From Lolium rigidum (lineage: Eukaryota > Streptophyta > Magnoliopsida > Poales > Poaceae): DNA of 64,000 nucleotides. Positions 9,077-23,469 of this stretch are shown here, piece by piece. The notes under the pieces were generated by a model that worked only from the letters and a program-made list of their open reading frames with translations, did not search any database and was not told the DNA's origin. The position numbers and the translations under genes are program-made. The stretch's first letter is position 1. Each line of letters starts with the position of its first letter. The stretch lies in assembly GCF_022539505.1 (NCBI RefSeq), contig NC_061508.1:266172736-266236735 (forward strand), written 5' to 3'.

Positions 9077-11670
9077 GTATCTTTTTCCTTGCTAGATAAA
9101 TGGTTGGCTCTGCATTTAATTAGGAAGTTGATTGAGTAAAGCTGTGCCTCGAATTCAGAAGTTAAGATGAATAGAAGGTGTAGTTTTAGCATTCTCATAG
9201 TATTCTGCGTAGATATAGTTTTGGTTCATGTGAACTGCTGGAGTTCAGCCAATGGACTCTACATACATTTTATGTGCAGTGGTTCTTATACAAATGTTCA
9301 GAGGTGACAAAAATATAGAGGGCTATCCATCTTTAGAAGAAAAAAAACATCTTTTTGAGACATAGATGGATTGATTCCGTATGCATGTATATTTTACCGG
9401 GATGTTCTTATTTTGATTACTAATTCAATGCATCTCCATCTCTGATATGTGTTGAGTAACGACCTGACAGCCCGCATACGGATTTTATCATTAATGATTG
9501 TAAGAATATTGGCTAATTCTAATCGCTTGAGTTTATAATCATATATGAGTCCCTGTTAAACAAATATCTGCACTAAGTGCCATTTTTGAACTCTCCTACT
9601 GCATCCATGTGATGGCCGGAAGTCGATCCATTGTCCTGAATGTTAGCTTATTCCTTAATGGTCATACACCAAAATTCTCCGATTTGGTTATTTTAGCTTC
9701 CTTTGTCAACAATAAGGTTATTTTATCTTTCTCAATTGTGATCAGACCTTTGTAATACATGGGACTGTGCAATTTTCCAACATATATATTTTCTCTTTGT
9801 ACCCATTGAATACGAGAGAATTACTTTCTGGAGGGTTTATTCCAAATTGATTGATAAAATTTTCACATTAAGAACTCATTGACCTATTTTTCTGAACATT
9901 AAATCGTTATCATCTTTCCACTGAAGTTTTGAGGCTTATAGATATTTCTCTTGCAGGTTTGTCTTATTCATTCTTAAATTTCAGTTGAAGATTTTTCATC
10001 AACATCTCAGTCCGGCCTTAGTCACATGAACAAAATCATTGTTATTAGTTTTTGTTCTTACTAAACGCAGCTTGGGATCTGCTCAAACAGATTGGTCAGT
10101 ATATTATATAAAGGCACAAGTTGTTCTGAGTCTAATTCTTCATACCAATAGTGCAGAAATATCTGCTAAGAAATAATTCCTAGGAAGAGCTACAGAAATA
10201 GCTATGTGAGAGAACGATGGGTATTTACTGCTCCCTATCAATCCATTATACATCATATAAAGATTGCTATGTTAAATAACCTGATTACATGTCCTTACTG
10301 CAACAGAACAGGGATGTATTACTGCAAATATTAACTAACTTCTTCATGATTTAGAGTATTCTATATAACTAAAAATAGTATGAGTTCTTTACCACTACAA
10401 TATCCTGCAGATGAGCTCTTGATTATTCTGCCAAATCTCTCAGGAGTCAAGAGCATGTGTATAGATGGTTAAATGTGTGGACTGCTATGACACCATGTAG
10501 CCAAATCTGGTACATCTCTTTGCATCTAACAAAAACTCGGGACTTCCTATTGGCTTGAGTGAATACATGCATCCTAAACTGAATACTTGCTTGACTGAGT
10601 TAACGCGTTCATCTACACATCTGAATCATGACTAGCATGACTCACAAGCAGTTCCTCCAGATTTAAACTTGAGGTAGCCATTTTTTTTCTGATTCTTCAT
10701 CTATTAGTTCCTTTTGTGATACAGTCCTTCGTGTTTTTTTCTTTCAGATCTAATTCCCGCAACTTCACTGGCACATAAACCATTTGATGTATTACTGAAA
10801 GATGCACGAGTGGTGGTTTCGGTTTTTCAGGGTCCTACAGTGATAGCATGCACATAAAGTATCTTTCAAAATGGCAAACTTCGAAATGCACACAGCTTCC
10901 TGTTAAAGGTATGTACTGCAACAATTCAACCAAGTATACAGAGTCAAATTTATTTGATTGCTTGAGGAATTAAGGCAACCTGTTTATGTATCAAGATGTC
11001 CTCCTTTTTTTTGTCCGAGATAATCAACTTAAGGCGTTCAATTAGTGAATAGATTTCCTTACTATTAAATTAAGAATTAATCTTTCAAAATAAATCAATT
11101 TGTTAAAGATACTCAACAGATTTGTTGTATTGCATGTCGCTTCTATGGATGTTAATTGCTAGCTACATCAGGTATAGTTAATCAAAAAGTTGCGGGTATT
11201 GGCTAAGCAATTTAAAAAGGTTTATCGGTGAGTGGAGGCCTCTCTCTCTCTCTCTATAACAGAAAACGTCTACCTGTTCGAACCGTCAGTTGGTGATTGG
11301 AAACAAAAAAAACTCAAATATGTCGAGCTGCATAAATATTGTTCTTCTCGGCGGTGCATACATTTTGGTGTAGATATATTTTTAGCTATGTTGCTTAACA
11401 TCTGGGGTTTTCTTCATTGACGCATTTTTATTTACATGTCTACTATGTTGCTTTTTAGATGGTACAAGTGTGACATCGAACTGTGCTTTGTCATTCACAA
11501 TGACTCTAATGTGCTTCTACACATACATATAATAACATCATTTCTTTTGCTGGTGTTTGAGGTTCATGTTGCATGTCCAACTGTCTCATTCTAAAAATGT
11601 AATATACTAATCAAGAACTATTAGGTTTAGTTTTCTAACTAATGCTGTTACACATAATTATATTTTGCAG

Positions 11671-11700
11671 GTGAATCCAACAGGCGGTGTAGCAATTTAA
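11671..11700 (+). other. Possible terminal exon in the Helitron
   Basis: After a strong acceptor (atattttgcag) there are nine open codons (VNPTGGVAI) and a TAA. About 300 bp of 3'-UTR-like AT-rich sequence follows. It could be the last exon of the same captured gene as 9011-9076. This is an inference from splice signals only. Confidence 0.3.
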
Positions 11701-13181
11701 GGACACCCTGGTTGAAAGGCTTTGTCGCAATCATTGTTTAAATGGCTAATTAGTGAATACTTTCTCGGAAATGGATCAAGATGATGTAACTTCATGCGAG
11801 AACATTTTTATTTTCCTTCCTATCACTTCTAAGAGATTGCCGATCCATGTCTTTTTGAATGAGAAGTTCATAGTTTGCTTTAATGTGTAGTAACGTTACT
11901 CTTATGTGAAATCACACCGTCAGTTAAAATCTATATGTTATTCTTATTTTTCCTTGATATTTAGTTTGAATGATATTAGTAATGAATCAAATTTTCATGC
12001 TACAAATCCCTCAGCACTACCGTAGTAATCCATGTTATTGTGCGTTTTCTATCTATGTAATAAACCACAGTAAGACTATATCGCTGTGCTGATCTACCAT
12101 GTAAACACACAATGTGTGTCTTGCAAATCGAATTATATGTATTATCAGCAATGCTTTGCCTGCTTACATTTCTGTTCCATACTTTACATATGCTCAGGCT
12201 GATCGTTCCATACTTTTTTTCGATAAAGGATCGTTCCATACTTAGTTTATACATACTCAGTCTGATCATTTGTTGCCATAATAATACATAGCAACATCGA
12301 TGGACCCATTCTTAGGAGAGAACAAAAATTCTTGATACCATATTTACTGTCACATCTGAATCCCCGCTTGATGACGCAGAATGTGCAAGTTAAACTTCTC
12401 ACGGGAATATCATTGAGAAGAGTGTGCATTGTACTATTTTACTGAAATTTATTCAATACATATTGAATTTTCTCAATGCTACCACCTGGGAACACTTCGA
12501 AAGATCCTGGAAGCGCAATTTGGGAAAAAGTCTGCCAAGCACTGAAGCACCTGCACCAACCGTTCGAGTCGTTGCTATGTCGTTGCCACTACTGTCACCA
12601 GGTCGCCACAACCAGGTTGTTAGGTTGTCATCTGCCTCTATTGTCGGGCTTCTCCATAGCCGTCGATGTGTTTTCCTCACATGGTTGTCGCCGTCAATGC
12701 AGTGGCGGAGCAGGAAACTCATATTGGGTACGTTGACTTGTTATTTTTAGACATATACATCAATAAATTAACTAAGTAAGAACTATCATCTATCGCATGG
12801 GGCGATAGGAAAATGATATTTTTTCTAAAAGAAGGTTGAACCCCGGGCCTCTGAAACAAAGAAGAAGATAAATAAGACGGCATCACTCTGAATACACTCA
12901 CGGTCTAGAACTGTGAATTCTAGACTCATAATTTTGGAGTGATTGGTTTGCAGGGGTTGTCAATTAATAATTTTATTTTTCTATGAACCAAACGTTACCA
13001 AGACACTCACCACCACCATCCACAACCCAATAACAATATATATATAGCTGCCATAAAAAATAAGACGGCATAGCAACTGAACATAAAAAAAACTGGAACA
13101 CCCTACAAGAACAAAAAAAAACAACTAAAACACATAAACGTTTGCCACCGCCAAAAAGTACCATCAACGAGCTACCATATT

Positions 13182-13210
13182 GCGCGGCGTGCCGCGCCTC
13201 TCATTGCTAG
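13182..13210 (+). repeat. Helitron 3' terminal hairpin and CTAG end
   Basis: gcgcggc at 13182-13188 pairs perfectly with gccgcgc at 13191-13197 across a gt loop. After ctctcattg the element ends in CTAG and is followed by T. This arrangement is diagnostic of Helitron 3' termini. Confidence 0.8.
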
Positions 13211-13985
13211 TCATATTTTAACAAGCCAACCAAGCAGCAACATGAGCCAGCTGAAATCAATCGACTAGTACTAGCTAGCTTGGTACGTGCATACAGGAAA
13301 AACTAGCTGAAATCGATCGACCTGCTTGTGTAGCTGCTTAATTAGGTGCTAGCTGAATCGAGCGTACGTGCAAATCGCGACGCAATAGAGGTTCGTGTGT
13401 ACGTGCGTCGCGCCAGCAGATCTTCGTCTATTATCGCCGGACTACAATCAGCGGCAGTGGCTGGCACACTGATATTGCATAAATCATGACTGGCAGCTCA
13501 ACCATCGGACTGAACCATAACAATGTGTATACCGAGTAATCCATAGTACTCGACCGTTGTACTATGCTTTTTTGTTAATCCCGTGGTCCATAGCACATGC
13601 AGTTTGTATGAACCACACGCATGGTTCACCATTTTTGCCAATCCTCACTGAGGAGAGTGTAGAAACAAACGCAGACATCATGTACCTGTATTCTCAAACG
13701 TAGATTCATCATGTGTATTTCCAAACGTTGCTTCATCATGTGTATTCTATAACGTAGATTAATTTGTATTACAGTCGAGGTTGGAGCAACATTTGCTCAG
13801 ATTCTACATTGTAGAATACAGCTATCAATTCTTGCCAGCATGCTAACGGCTGGAAACGCCCCAACATATTCCGTTAGGTGATTCCACTGGTAGTCATTGA
13901 AATCTTGATCCCTTGATTTTCTTGCACACTATATCCAATGGCCAGTGATGGGTGCATAGCTAGCCACCATGGTAGCAAATCCGCG

Positions 13986-13988
<3 letters not shown>
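13211..13988. other. Unassigned sequence between Helitron and TA microsatellite
   Basis: No ORF, LTR or recognisable element is seen. It is rich in words such as ctagctagc and gctgaaatc (partly repeated at 13250 and 13310). It may be the left continuation of the CACTA element whose 3' part resumes at 24431, since both flank the same TA microsatellite, but nothing in it proves this. Confidence 0.3.

Positions 13989-14029
<41 letters not shown>
13989..14029. repeat. (TA)n microsatellite, left flank of the 10-kb element
   Basis: An uninterrupted AT dinucleotide run of about 40 bp directly abuts the terminal inverted repeat beginning at 14030. Similar runs at 24005-24040 and 24416-24430 flank the next elements. 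Confidence 0.95.
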
Positions 14030-14031
<2 letters not shown>

Positions 14032-14346
14032 TCTGCTATTCTCGAACCAGTTCGAGAATAACTATTCTCGAACCCTTTCTGAACTTCCCGCTGCAGGGAA
14101 GTGAACTTCCTGGCGGAACACCAGATTTTCATGTGTTTTGGCGGACAGTATTTTGCGGCCAATTTTTGAACCTCTTATCAGAATGACGCATATGATATGG
14201 CGTTGGAAAGATATACAAATTTCGCATCTTTTTTGTTTCTATTTGTTTTCGAAATTATGTATGATTTAAAACTAATTTTAAATATGCCAAACTATGTTTT
14301 CACGGATTTCTCGATTTTACTGAACTTGTTTGGCTCTGGTTTTTAA

Positions 14347-14603
14347 ACCGTTTGTCGGATTGATGGAAGTGATATGTCGTTGGAAAGCTATTAAGTAGGC
14401 GAAACTTTTTCATGTTGAACATTTTCCCAAATTCGTCACGGTTTAAGAGCAGATTTGAAAATGGTTGTTCCTATTTTTCCAAACTTCACGTTTTTTTAAC
14501 GGTTTCTTAGGTTGTAATTTTTAACCGCTTGTCGGATTATTACAACTGATATGTCGTTGGATAGATATTGATTAAGCGAAACTTTTTCATGTTGAACATT
14601 TTT
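14347..14603. repeat. Degenerate tandem repeat, 177-bp period, left part of the TA-flanked element
   Basis: A block containing cgtttgtcggattgatggaa, gatatgtcgttgga and ctttttcatgttgaacattt at 14347 recurs at 14524. Weaker relatives are near 14175 and 14935. The repeats form the subterminal zone of the element. Confidence 0.65.
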
Positions 14604-17600
14604 CAAAATTCCAAACTGTTTATAATTAATTTCAGAAATACCCACAATCGGATGCAACGCCGACTCGGAACATTTTAAAATTGTCTCACTTAGATTGATT
14701 AAGTGTGGCATGTCACCACCCTGGAGTATGAATAGAGTCATATCATTGCCAATTGCATGGGGTGGCGGTCGATTTGGGAAACCGGAGGCTGTACACAAGA
14801 TTTTCATGCATATGATTTCCGCCCAGAAAATGCAGACTAGTTGAACTGCCCTGAATATGAGAGTGAACTTCTCAGGACATGCTAGTGAACTTCCTGACGG
14901 AGTATGTAAATTGTCGGTTTTGTTTTCAGCTTTTGTGATAGTTTTCAAACTTTCAATCAAAATGATACAAATTATACATCGCTGGAAAGTTATGAAAAAG
15001 TGCAGATTTTCATATAGAATATTTCCAAAAAAGTTATGGTTTAGGAGCAGTTCAAAATATACTAAAGTATGGAATTTTCGAACTTCTTTGTTTTTGTTCT
15101 ATTTCTCTTAGTGGATTTCGATGTTTTGTATATCAAACCGCGGAAGCCTAAACAGTGAACTTCATTTGTTTTTAACATTTATAGGAAAAATATACATGTG
15201 CTTTACATTAGATATTTTCAGATGAATCACATGGTAACAGGATGCGTAGTAGACTGACATACGTACATACTGAACTTTCACACATATATAAAGTGAGCTT
15301 CCAGAAACAAATTCGACAAAAATCTTAATAATAAGGGATCTTCACATACATGCAAACCGAAGTTCTTAACAAATAAAGAGGAACTTCACAGAATAATATC
15401 AATATACAAAACAAATAGCTAGCAGCATCACAAAATACAAAATATCAATATACAAAACAAACTTCCAAAATAAAAATAAGCTAACTTCATATGGGGACGA
15501 GGTGAACTTCTTTTTCTATTTGAAGCCAGTGAACCAATCAATGCAAATATAGTGCCTGTGTGCTGCAACACAATTTACAAAAAAAGAATGAACTGCCAAG
15601 AGAATAACAGTGAACTTGAAGATACATAGTGAATAAATAATCATCCAAGAAAAACAAAACTTTCAGTATACACGGTGTACTTTTTGGTACTTAAAAAGTG
15701 AACTCGTAAAATTCATACAATGAACCGCATCCATTCGGTCTCAACACTAAACCATTAACAAAGCGAGAGAAACAAAACAATAGAAAGACAAATCTGGTTC
15801 ACATCACTTATTCAATTTCTCAACCAAAACTATAAATTGAGATATCTATGAACTTCAAAGCTATAGCTTTCCCGACTTCACAATTCTGTCTCCCAGGGCT
15901 GCACAGCTCCAGCGTTGAGGGCAACGCCTCAGTGAACTGCTGCACAGCGTGAACTGATGATCTGTAAAATGTGAACTGATGAGCTCTAAAGAAAGGGCAG
16001 AGTACGCTTGGTCGAGCTTGCGGCGGCACCTGGTTGATGCAGCGGCTGAATGCTTACTGGACAGTGGACACTAGACCCCTTTATTCTCCCAAGCTAGCAC
16101 CATCGCACATTAAACTGCAATATAAAAAGAACTACATCAGGCTGATTACTAGTATACAAACATCAATGCTGGTTAGCAAATAGTTGCTCACATAAGAGAA
16201 TTTTGGAACTGCTGTTTCATCTATTCCAATTACATAATTATTAAGCTTGTATCAGATCACTTAGGCATTATAACAAACACCTATAAGTCATTGACACAAA
16301 GGATAAAGAATGCTTCTGGATAAGTGCACGCTTGTGAAGCTTTCTGAACTACTAGTTGTCTGCCCTGATATATTATTTATTTCAAGCCTAACAAAATCAA
16401 GTGCACACTTGTGAAGCTTTTTAGGTTTCAGCTAATTTTGAGATCAGTAATGCTCAATTTGTTGCAGAAAAAAATGTAAACTTGTTCTACATTTTTTCTC
16501 TGATATCAATTTGTATAGAGGGCTCTGGGCAACATATAGATCTTTCTTAGTGTTAAGAATGAGTATGACAACATAAGAATAGGGAACTAGTACAGAATCA
16601 TGAATGCATGTGCATAGTTTACTAGATAATTATCTTAAGTTTAGCATTCAAATCCCCATGGAGTATTACCAGATCATCATTCCACATCTTAGATATAGCA
16701 TAGGAGGCTCGATCAAGTAGTGTTCCTCTACTATACAGAAAAAAGACAGCATAAGGATACTAGTAAACAGTGATAGATGGTCAAGAGGAAAAGAAATAGT
16801 AGATAATGCTTTTATATAGCAAAACAAGATTGCTCCGAGCGCCTCCATTTCAGTAACATGCATTTTGTTCAAATGAAATTCATTTTATTTGCAGAGTGAA
16901 CTTCCCTTTTACACCAAATGAACTCACTATGACCATTTAGTTTGTTTCATAGATGAATGAAATGAACATTCACGATGTACATGAGCTTCCACTTATGTGC
17001 AAAGTGAACTGTCCAACAAAAGTGAAATATACACGAAACTAACTCTATCATTTACATTCCAATGGAGAACTAGAGAAAACAATATCTGTTTTCGTGGTAT
17101 TCCCTTTAGAAGTGGAATATCATTTATTTTTTAAGCGAACCACTCTATCTTAATAGGTGGACTTCCTTTTTATAAAAGTAAACGGAGTGAATCTCAAGAG
17201 AGAAAAGTGAACTCCCTGACAAAAAAAAACTTGAATCATAGAAGGGAACTTGACAACAACATGTGAAGTGCATTTAGTAGAAAATCAAAGAGTGAAATTA
17301 TTACGGGCGAAGTGCAAGTACCCAGAATATTTTGCCCAAATAAAAATCTAACACACAATCTGCAAGCACATCACTATGATTTTTTAGCTATATAAATCTG
17401 ACCACTATTCAAGAACAAGAAGAGAAAAATTTACATCTCAAAAATTGGTCGATGGAGGGCGGGCGCGTGTGTGAAATCCCGTGGATATGCATGTGAACTC
17501 CCGGGTTGGGCATCGCCGGACTCGCATCGATGCAGGTTAACTACTCAAACATTGTTTTTTTTCTACAGGACCGGGAACTTCTTTGTAGCCTAATTGAACT

Positions 17601-20104
17601 ACTCAAAGTTAACAAGTGAACCGCTCGATGCTGTAAAATCCCTATGAAAGAAATGAACTTTTTCATACACGCCAAGAGAACATTTTTAACAAGGCGTCTA
17701 CTCCTATAATAGCATACATCCTCAAAGTAGATCGGAACTATTGCAATGTTCTGAATAAGGAGCAAGGAAGAAGTTCAGATAAGGGCACCGACCTCTACCC
17801 GGGCATCCCCTGTTGGCTGTTACTGTGAGACGAGAGCCCTAGGGCATGACAAGTGAACTTCCTGGAAAGGACAACACAAACTCATAGCATGAGTAGAACT
17901 GGACTTCGGATTTAAAAGTTTCTGAACTTCTAAAATAAATCCATTCTTATCAATAAAAGTCGCGAGCTACCAACCAACCAGCAAATCAATTAGAACAAGA
18001 AAATACATAGCATTAAGTCTCCATCGATGCATTTCAAGGAGTTGACAAAACCTCGCTGAAAAGAAAAATGTAAAAATCTCCAGCGGTTCACAAATTCACA
18101 AACTGCTTCTAGGCAATTTTTACAAAGATTTTTAGTAAAGCAAAGACAGGCAGAGAAAATAGAAATTATAGATCAAAGAAAGAGGTAAAAATCAATTTCC
18201 AGCTAATATGTTGCACCTCCGGTGGGTTTTCACCTTGTAATTGACGAACTGAACTTCGTGACAATATAAGGTGAACTTTCACAGAGCGTAAAAGTGAACT
18301 TCGTGACAATATAAGGCATGTACCCGTACATGTTTACTTTTTAGATTAGCAAGGAAAGGGGCAACGAATGGAGAAACACTTTAAAATTAGATTCCTCCTG
18401 GCATAGGTATATGTTTGCAGCATGTCCGGTTATCTTATTACAAGATTATGCTGACTGGAAGCAACTAGAGAACCATATTTAAGGACTCTGAGATGGTAAA
18501 ATACACAAGGCAACAACAGGTTATGTGCAGATAGTTATCGTTTGATGCTCGTGACTCATCATGCAATTATGAGCAATAAGATAGATAGTGTGACTAGGGT
18601 AATCGGATGACAAATTCCGTAGTTCAAACAAAATACGAAGATAAGTAGGGTATTATCAAGATGAACGAGCCGACCCGGGTCTCAACTACCTTGGATGCGG
18701 GGGCCCCTGCATCCGAACTTCTCATGGACTCCATCGGACGAGACAACGAAAGAGAGCGGCCTGGTGCTTTCCTCGAGCTCCTAAAAATATAGAGTGAACT
18801 TGTCAATAGAGAAATGTGAACTTCTATTATTTTTTCCCATCAGCCACACATCAGTAATAGCAGCACCCATGAAACGAACTCCGCAACAAGTAAAAGTGAA
18901 CTTCAGAACATGTGTTACAGCTACCATTTGTGAAGTTTTTTTAAGCTTAATTTCTGAACTTTATTTTCAAGAATCACATGCAAAACTACCAAAACAACCA
19001 GCCAAGCTAGAGTAATTCAAAGTTTCAAATTCGGCAGAATACTTGGATTTCTTGTGATCTTTATTAATTACAGAACTAGTATCCTAGCTGCAGCTTGCAG
19101 TTCACAATCGACATAAACAGCAGTCGGCAGTTTCAGACTCAAGAAAATGAAATGAACTTCTAGAATGACAAATCAAACGCCTGGCATGTTCGGAGTGAAG
19201 TTGAAGAGAACAAACATTTTTAACATCCCGGATGCACGAAGCGAACTTCCCTGACACAGAGTAATGTACTGCTAGCAAATACTGATAAATGTGCACTTCC
19301 CTAGGCGAAAGTTTTCCATTCTATGTATTTTCTCAATACAACTCCTAACAAAAATACACGCAATCTGTAAGAAAAGAACTTGTGGACATGGACACTACTG
19401 GACACGTGTAAAAGAAAAATCGAACTTACATGAATGAATCTCCCTGTCCATGTCAGGTTTGGGATACTGGCACAAAGAGGGAAACTGAATTAGTGTGGCA
19501 TTAGGGATATGAAAGATGATACTAGCACAAAGTGAGAAACTAAATGAGTTTGGCAACAGTATTAGGTATGTAAAAACAGCGAGAAAGCTATACGAAGAAT
19601 CTTATACATCAAGGTTTTACAAAGCGAACTTCCGAAATTCGAAGAGTGATTTTCAATTTCCTTTATGCTTTTTTTTGCAGTAATTTTTTCATGAAACATC
19701 ACGTTTTTGCAGAATGAACTTCGTAACAAGCGAATTGTGAACTTCCAAATTGCTACTGGCAAATCAATGAGGAAAGGTACACACCAGCAAGATCTATCAG
19801 CACAAAAAATGTGGACTTGTGGTTCATTATAAATTCTGCTGGCTAGTTGTGTAGCTGAAAAGATTTCTCTGGTAAGCATCAAACCTGTGCAGAAGTTCAC
19901 GATTATGCGGACTCCCCAAGAATTTCAACGCCATATAGAGGGAACTTCGGGGCTGTTCGAAGTGAACTCCCCAACTAAAATTATGAATTGCGACATGTTT
20001 ATGTGAACTTTCTATGGTGAAATCCTAGCCCAATCAAAGTAAATTTGACCCAATCAAATAGCACTTCCTACCCATCTGAACATTTTCACTGTCCAAAAAA
20101 AAAA

Positions 20105-21367
20105 CAAGTAGCAAGAGATGTAAACTTCATGAATTTGGAGAAGTGAACTACACGGATTAGAAGAAGTTAACTTCACCAATAGTGCACACATCCTGGCAAT
20201 GCTCCTGAGAGAACATCGTCGGCATTCTGTAGCCGCTCAAGTAATGCGCAAACGCTGAATTACGACCTTTTTCTTTTTTTTTCTTATTTTGCCGAGTGAA
20301 CTACCTATGTCGAATTAGTGAACTGCTTAAATATCATTTATTTTACCCCATGGAACTATTTTTTATTATCACTACGCATCAGAAGTGGTAAAAGGAAAGA
20401 AATGCCATTAGAAAACACCAATAACATGCATGCCACAGGATATACTGCAGTGTTGCTCAGTTAGAATGATCTTACAATACCGTAGGATATGCTATGAAAA
20501 ATTCAGTAGTGTGAACTTCTTTCTTCTAGTTAATGAACCACACATCAACAATATATGTATCAAAAGTAAGATCCAACCAAGATCCAGAAAATATGCATAT
20601 TTTTCGAGGTGAACGTGTTGCGAGTTTGAACCAAACTCATGTATTTGAAATTGGAGAGTTCAGAAGCAGTAGAGAAAAAAGTCAACTAAAAACGATTCAA
20701 ACTCCTAGGATTAAAAAAGTGAACTCGTGACTAAAAAAAGAGTGAATCCCCGCGCTGGTAGAACAGAACTTCTCAGACAAATAAACTGAGCCAAATGACT
20801 TCACTGCACTGCCAGGTGGACAAAACGAGCAAAAATACAGATTTTGGCATGACTACCAATACGCCAACAATGAACTTCTCAAGGACACAGAGTAAACCAC
20901 CAAACACAGATTTTGGCATATCATTGGGAGTTAACTTTTACAGATCATATCATTGGAGTGCAACATCTACTCAAATTCACAATCACAAGAGAAAATGAAC
21001 TTCTCAGGAAAATAAAGGTTAACTTCCACGCCTTCTTCGTTTCTTTAAACCACAAAGCAGACAAAAAGAACTCGTTGAAAATAAAATACGAACTTGCTAT
21101 TTGAACAACTATATATGTACGTTCAGACCTGCACAAGTAGCAAGAAGATGCAAACTTCATGAATTTGGAGAAGTGGACTACACGGATTAGAAGAAGTTAA
21201 CTTCACCCATAGTGCACTCATCCTGGCATTGCTCATGAGAGAACATCGTTGGCATTCTGCAGCCGCTCAAGTAATGCGCAAACACTGAACTACAACCTTT
21301 TTCTTTTTTCTTATTTTGCCAAGCGAACTATCTATGTCAAATTAGTGAACTGCTTAAATATCATTTA
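20105..21367. repeat. Direct duplication of ~235 bp inside the TA-flanked element
   Basis: 20105-20340 and 21134-21367 match over their length with scattered substitutions and small indels (both contain tgaatttggagaagtg, cgctcaagtaatgcgcaaac and ttagtgaactgcttaaatat). They are 1029 bp apart. The copies are too diverged to be an assembly duplicate. Confidence 0.85.
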
Positions 21368-23469
21368 TATTGCACAGAGTGGACTTCAATTGTTAAATCT
21401 GGTTAAGTAGAGTAATTCTAGATCAGCATCAGGCAGTTCAGAGTTGTGCAGGTCATCGAGCAAGTTCACAAACCAGTCAGCAGGAAACGTATACCTTGAA
21501 CAGGACGGCGCACGACCTGGAAACTGTAGCCCATCATGTCGCCGTCACCCTGGAACAGCAGGAGGCCACGCTGGTGCAGGGACAGCGCTCCCAGCGCCTC
21601 ATGTTGGCTCCTGGCCGCACACACAAGACTGCTGGGGGTAGGCGTGGGGTGGACTCCCCGGTGGCGCATGGCGACTCCAAGGGGAGGCTCGAGCCAGGGA
21701 AGGGGATGGGTGCAGCTAATTGATCCCGCGCTAGTGGACTCCTGGGCAGCGACGGGTGGACTCCTGTGGCTGTTCCGAGCATGGCGGAGCCAAGGGAGGG
21801 TGCACTTCCTATTTTAAGCATGGTTCAGACAAAATCACAGTGAATCAATTCTTATATTTCGAGAAACTAGAGCAATTAATAACATGGCAGTGTGAAGCGC
21901 ACAAACAAAAAAAGTAAAAGTGAATTCAATCATGGATGAAATAAACATTCAAAGTGAATTGCCCGTGCGAACCAAGTGAACTTCAATGTTAACTACTCTC
22001 AACACATTTAAAAAAACTACTCTGAACAGACGAAGGTAAATATAAACTTCTCGACAAAAGGGGTGGACTTCCGCAACAAACAAAGTGGACTTTGAATAGC
22101 TAGTTTATTATGTTTGTCAAAATAAACCCTGGAAGTGTTTCAACATTACCTTGTCCCTGTGTGCATCTTTGTTCCGATAAATGAATAACTAGCTGATTAA
22201 TAAAATAGCTAGCTGATTATGAATCAAACCCTTCCGCTGAAAAAACTTAATTTTTGCCTTCGGCTGAAGTGAACTCCCCTGAAAACAAATAAAAGTGAAT
22301 TTTCCAATGACACACAACATGGATTATATGTGAAAAACACTGAAATGTTGTAGTTATTTTCGTAAAGAAAAAATGTTGCAACATTATAGAAGCTTAAAGG
22401 AGGCAGCGTACTTGTGAGAAACAGCGATAAACTGAGCTGCACCATGGCTAACAGTAAACTGCACCAATGCCAAACGTGAAGTATTCCAAATAAAAATGAA
22501 ATGAACTTTCATGCGTTGCACAATTGAACTTTCTGTATATTTAAATGAACTGCTCGACAATAAGATGATTTTTCAGTGAGACAAGCTGAACTACGAATGC
22601 GTTCATATTGAACTTCGGGGGCATTCAAACTGAAATGAACAATTAAGATACACATGTAATATCCATTTTCCACATCAGGGACAAATGAGTAGTCCAATTT
22701 AATCTGAACTCTCAAAATATTCTCATACGCTCGGGTAATTCTTCATATCCGTGCTCATCCTAGTCAATCTGGGAATGCAAAGCAAAAGGATGACCACATA
22801 ATGGTCACTTGTACACATATTTCATTCATCAATTTCCCAGCAGACTAGAATAGCGCCTCATAATCAATCAGTTTTAAACCCATTTTATCTCTCCTAATGT
22901 TTCTGTAATTAGTTATTAACGAACCAATTCAATAAGCGCTAGTTATCAACGAAAAAGAAAAGAACAGGGATTGTGATGAGAATGTTGTACATACACACCC
23001 TTGACGACCACCCCCTGGTTGTTGGTAAACACAAGCCTCTTCCTGCAGAGCCATACCATCTTGGCACCCCAAAGCCCCCAAGCGGCCTGCTGCTGGCGAT
23101 GGAGTGAACTTCACAAGTTCATCTCTCAACGGTGCTTGTCTGCTTGTTGCTGGTAAGAGGAACACGGGAGAGGCGGCACTGCTGGTCACCAACAGTTGCA
23201 GTGCACACCGCACCGGACTAACAGGGGATGAGTGGGTGGACTCCCCGGCACCACGCACTGGAGTGTCGATGGAGGCGCGGCGAACCGGGTTCAGCTCCGC
23301 CGGAGTTCTGAAGAGGGCACAACATAGTGGGCATCTGGCGATGTTGGCCGGAGATGGTCAAGATACAGGTCAGGGGGTCGGGCGTCCCCTGCGCCAGCCA
23401 ATCGCGCAGCAGGGGAAGAAAGTGGCGGATCCGGCCGTGCGCGCGTCAGGTTGTGGGGCGGCCGCGGCG

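Larger units (their letters stand above)
8275..13210 (+). mobile_element. Probable Helitron (3' end certain in form, 5' end not found)
   Basis: The right end has the classical Helitron 3' structure: a perfect GC-rich hairpin (13182-13197, 7-bp arms, 2-nt loop), nine bases later CTAG (13207-13210), then T (13211), matching CTRR insertion 5' of T. The interior has two exon-like pieces (9011-9076 and 11671-11700), intron-like AT-rich DNA, a GC-richer piece at 12480-12730 and a (TC)n run near 11240, the patchwork expected of a Helitron with captured gene fragments. I saw no rep/helicase coding, so it would be non-autonomous. The 5' TC end is not visible; Tat1 (ending 8274) may have inserted into it, leaving the start outside the window. 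Confidence 0.6.

Noticed and set aside
15820..22715. ORFs of 60-125 codons in the TA-flanked element
   Set aside because: AT-rich DNA with frequent stops, no conserved motif; lengths fit chance.
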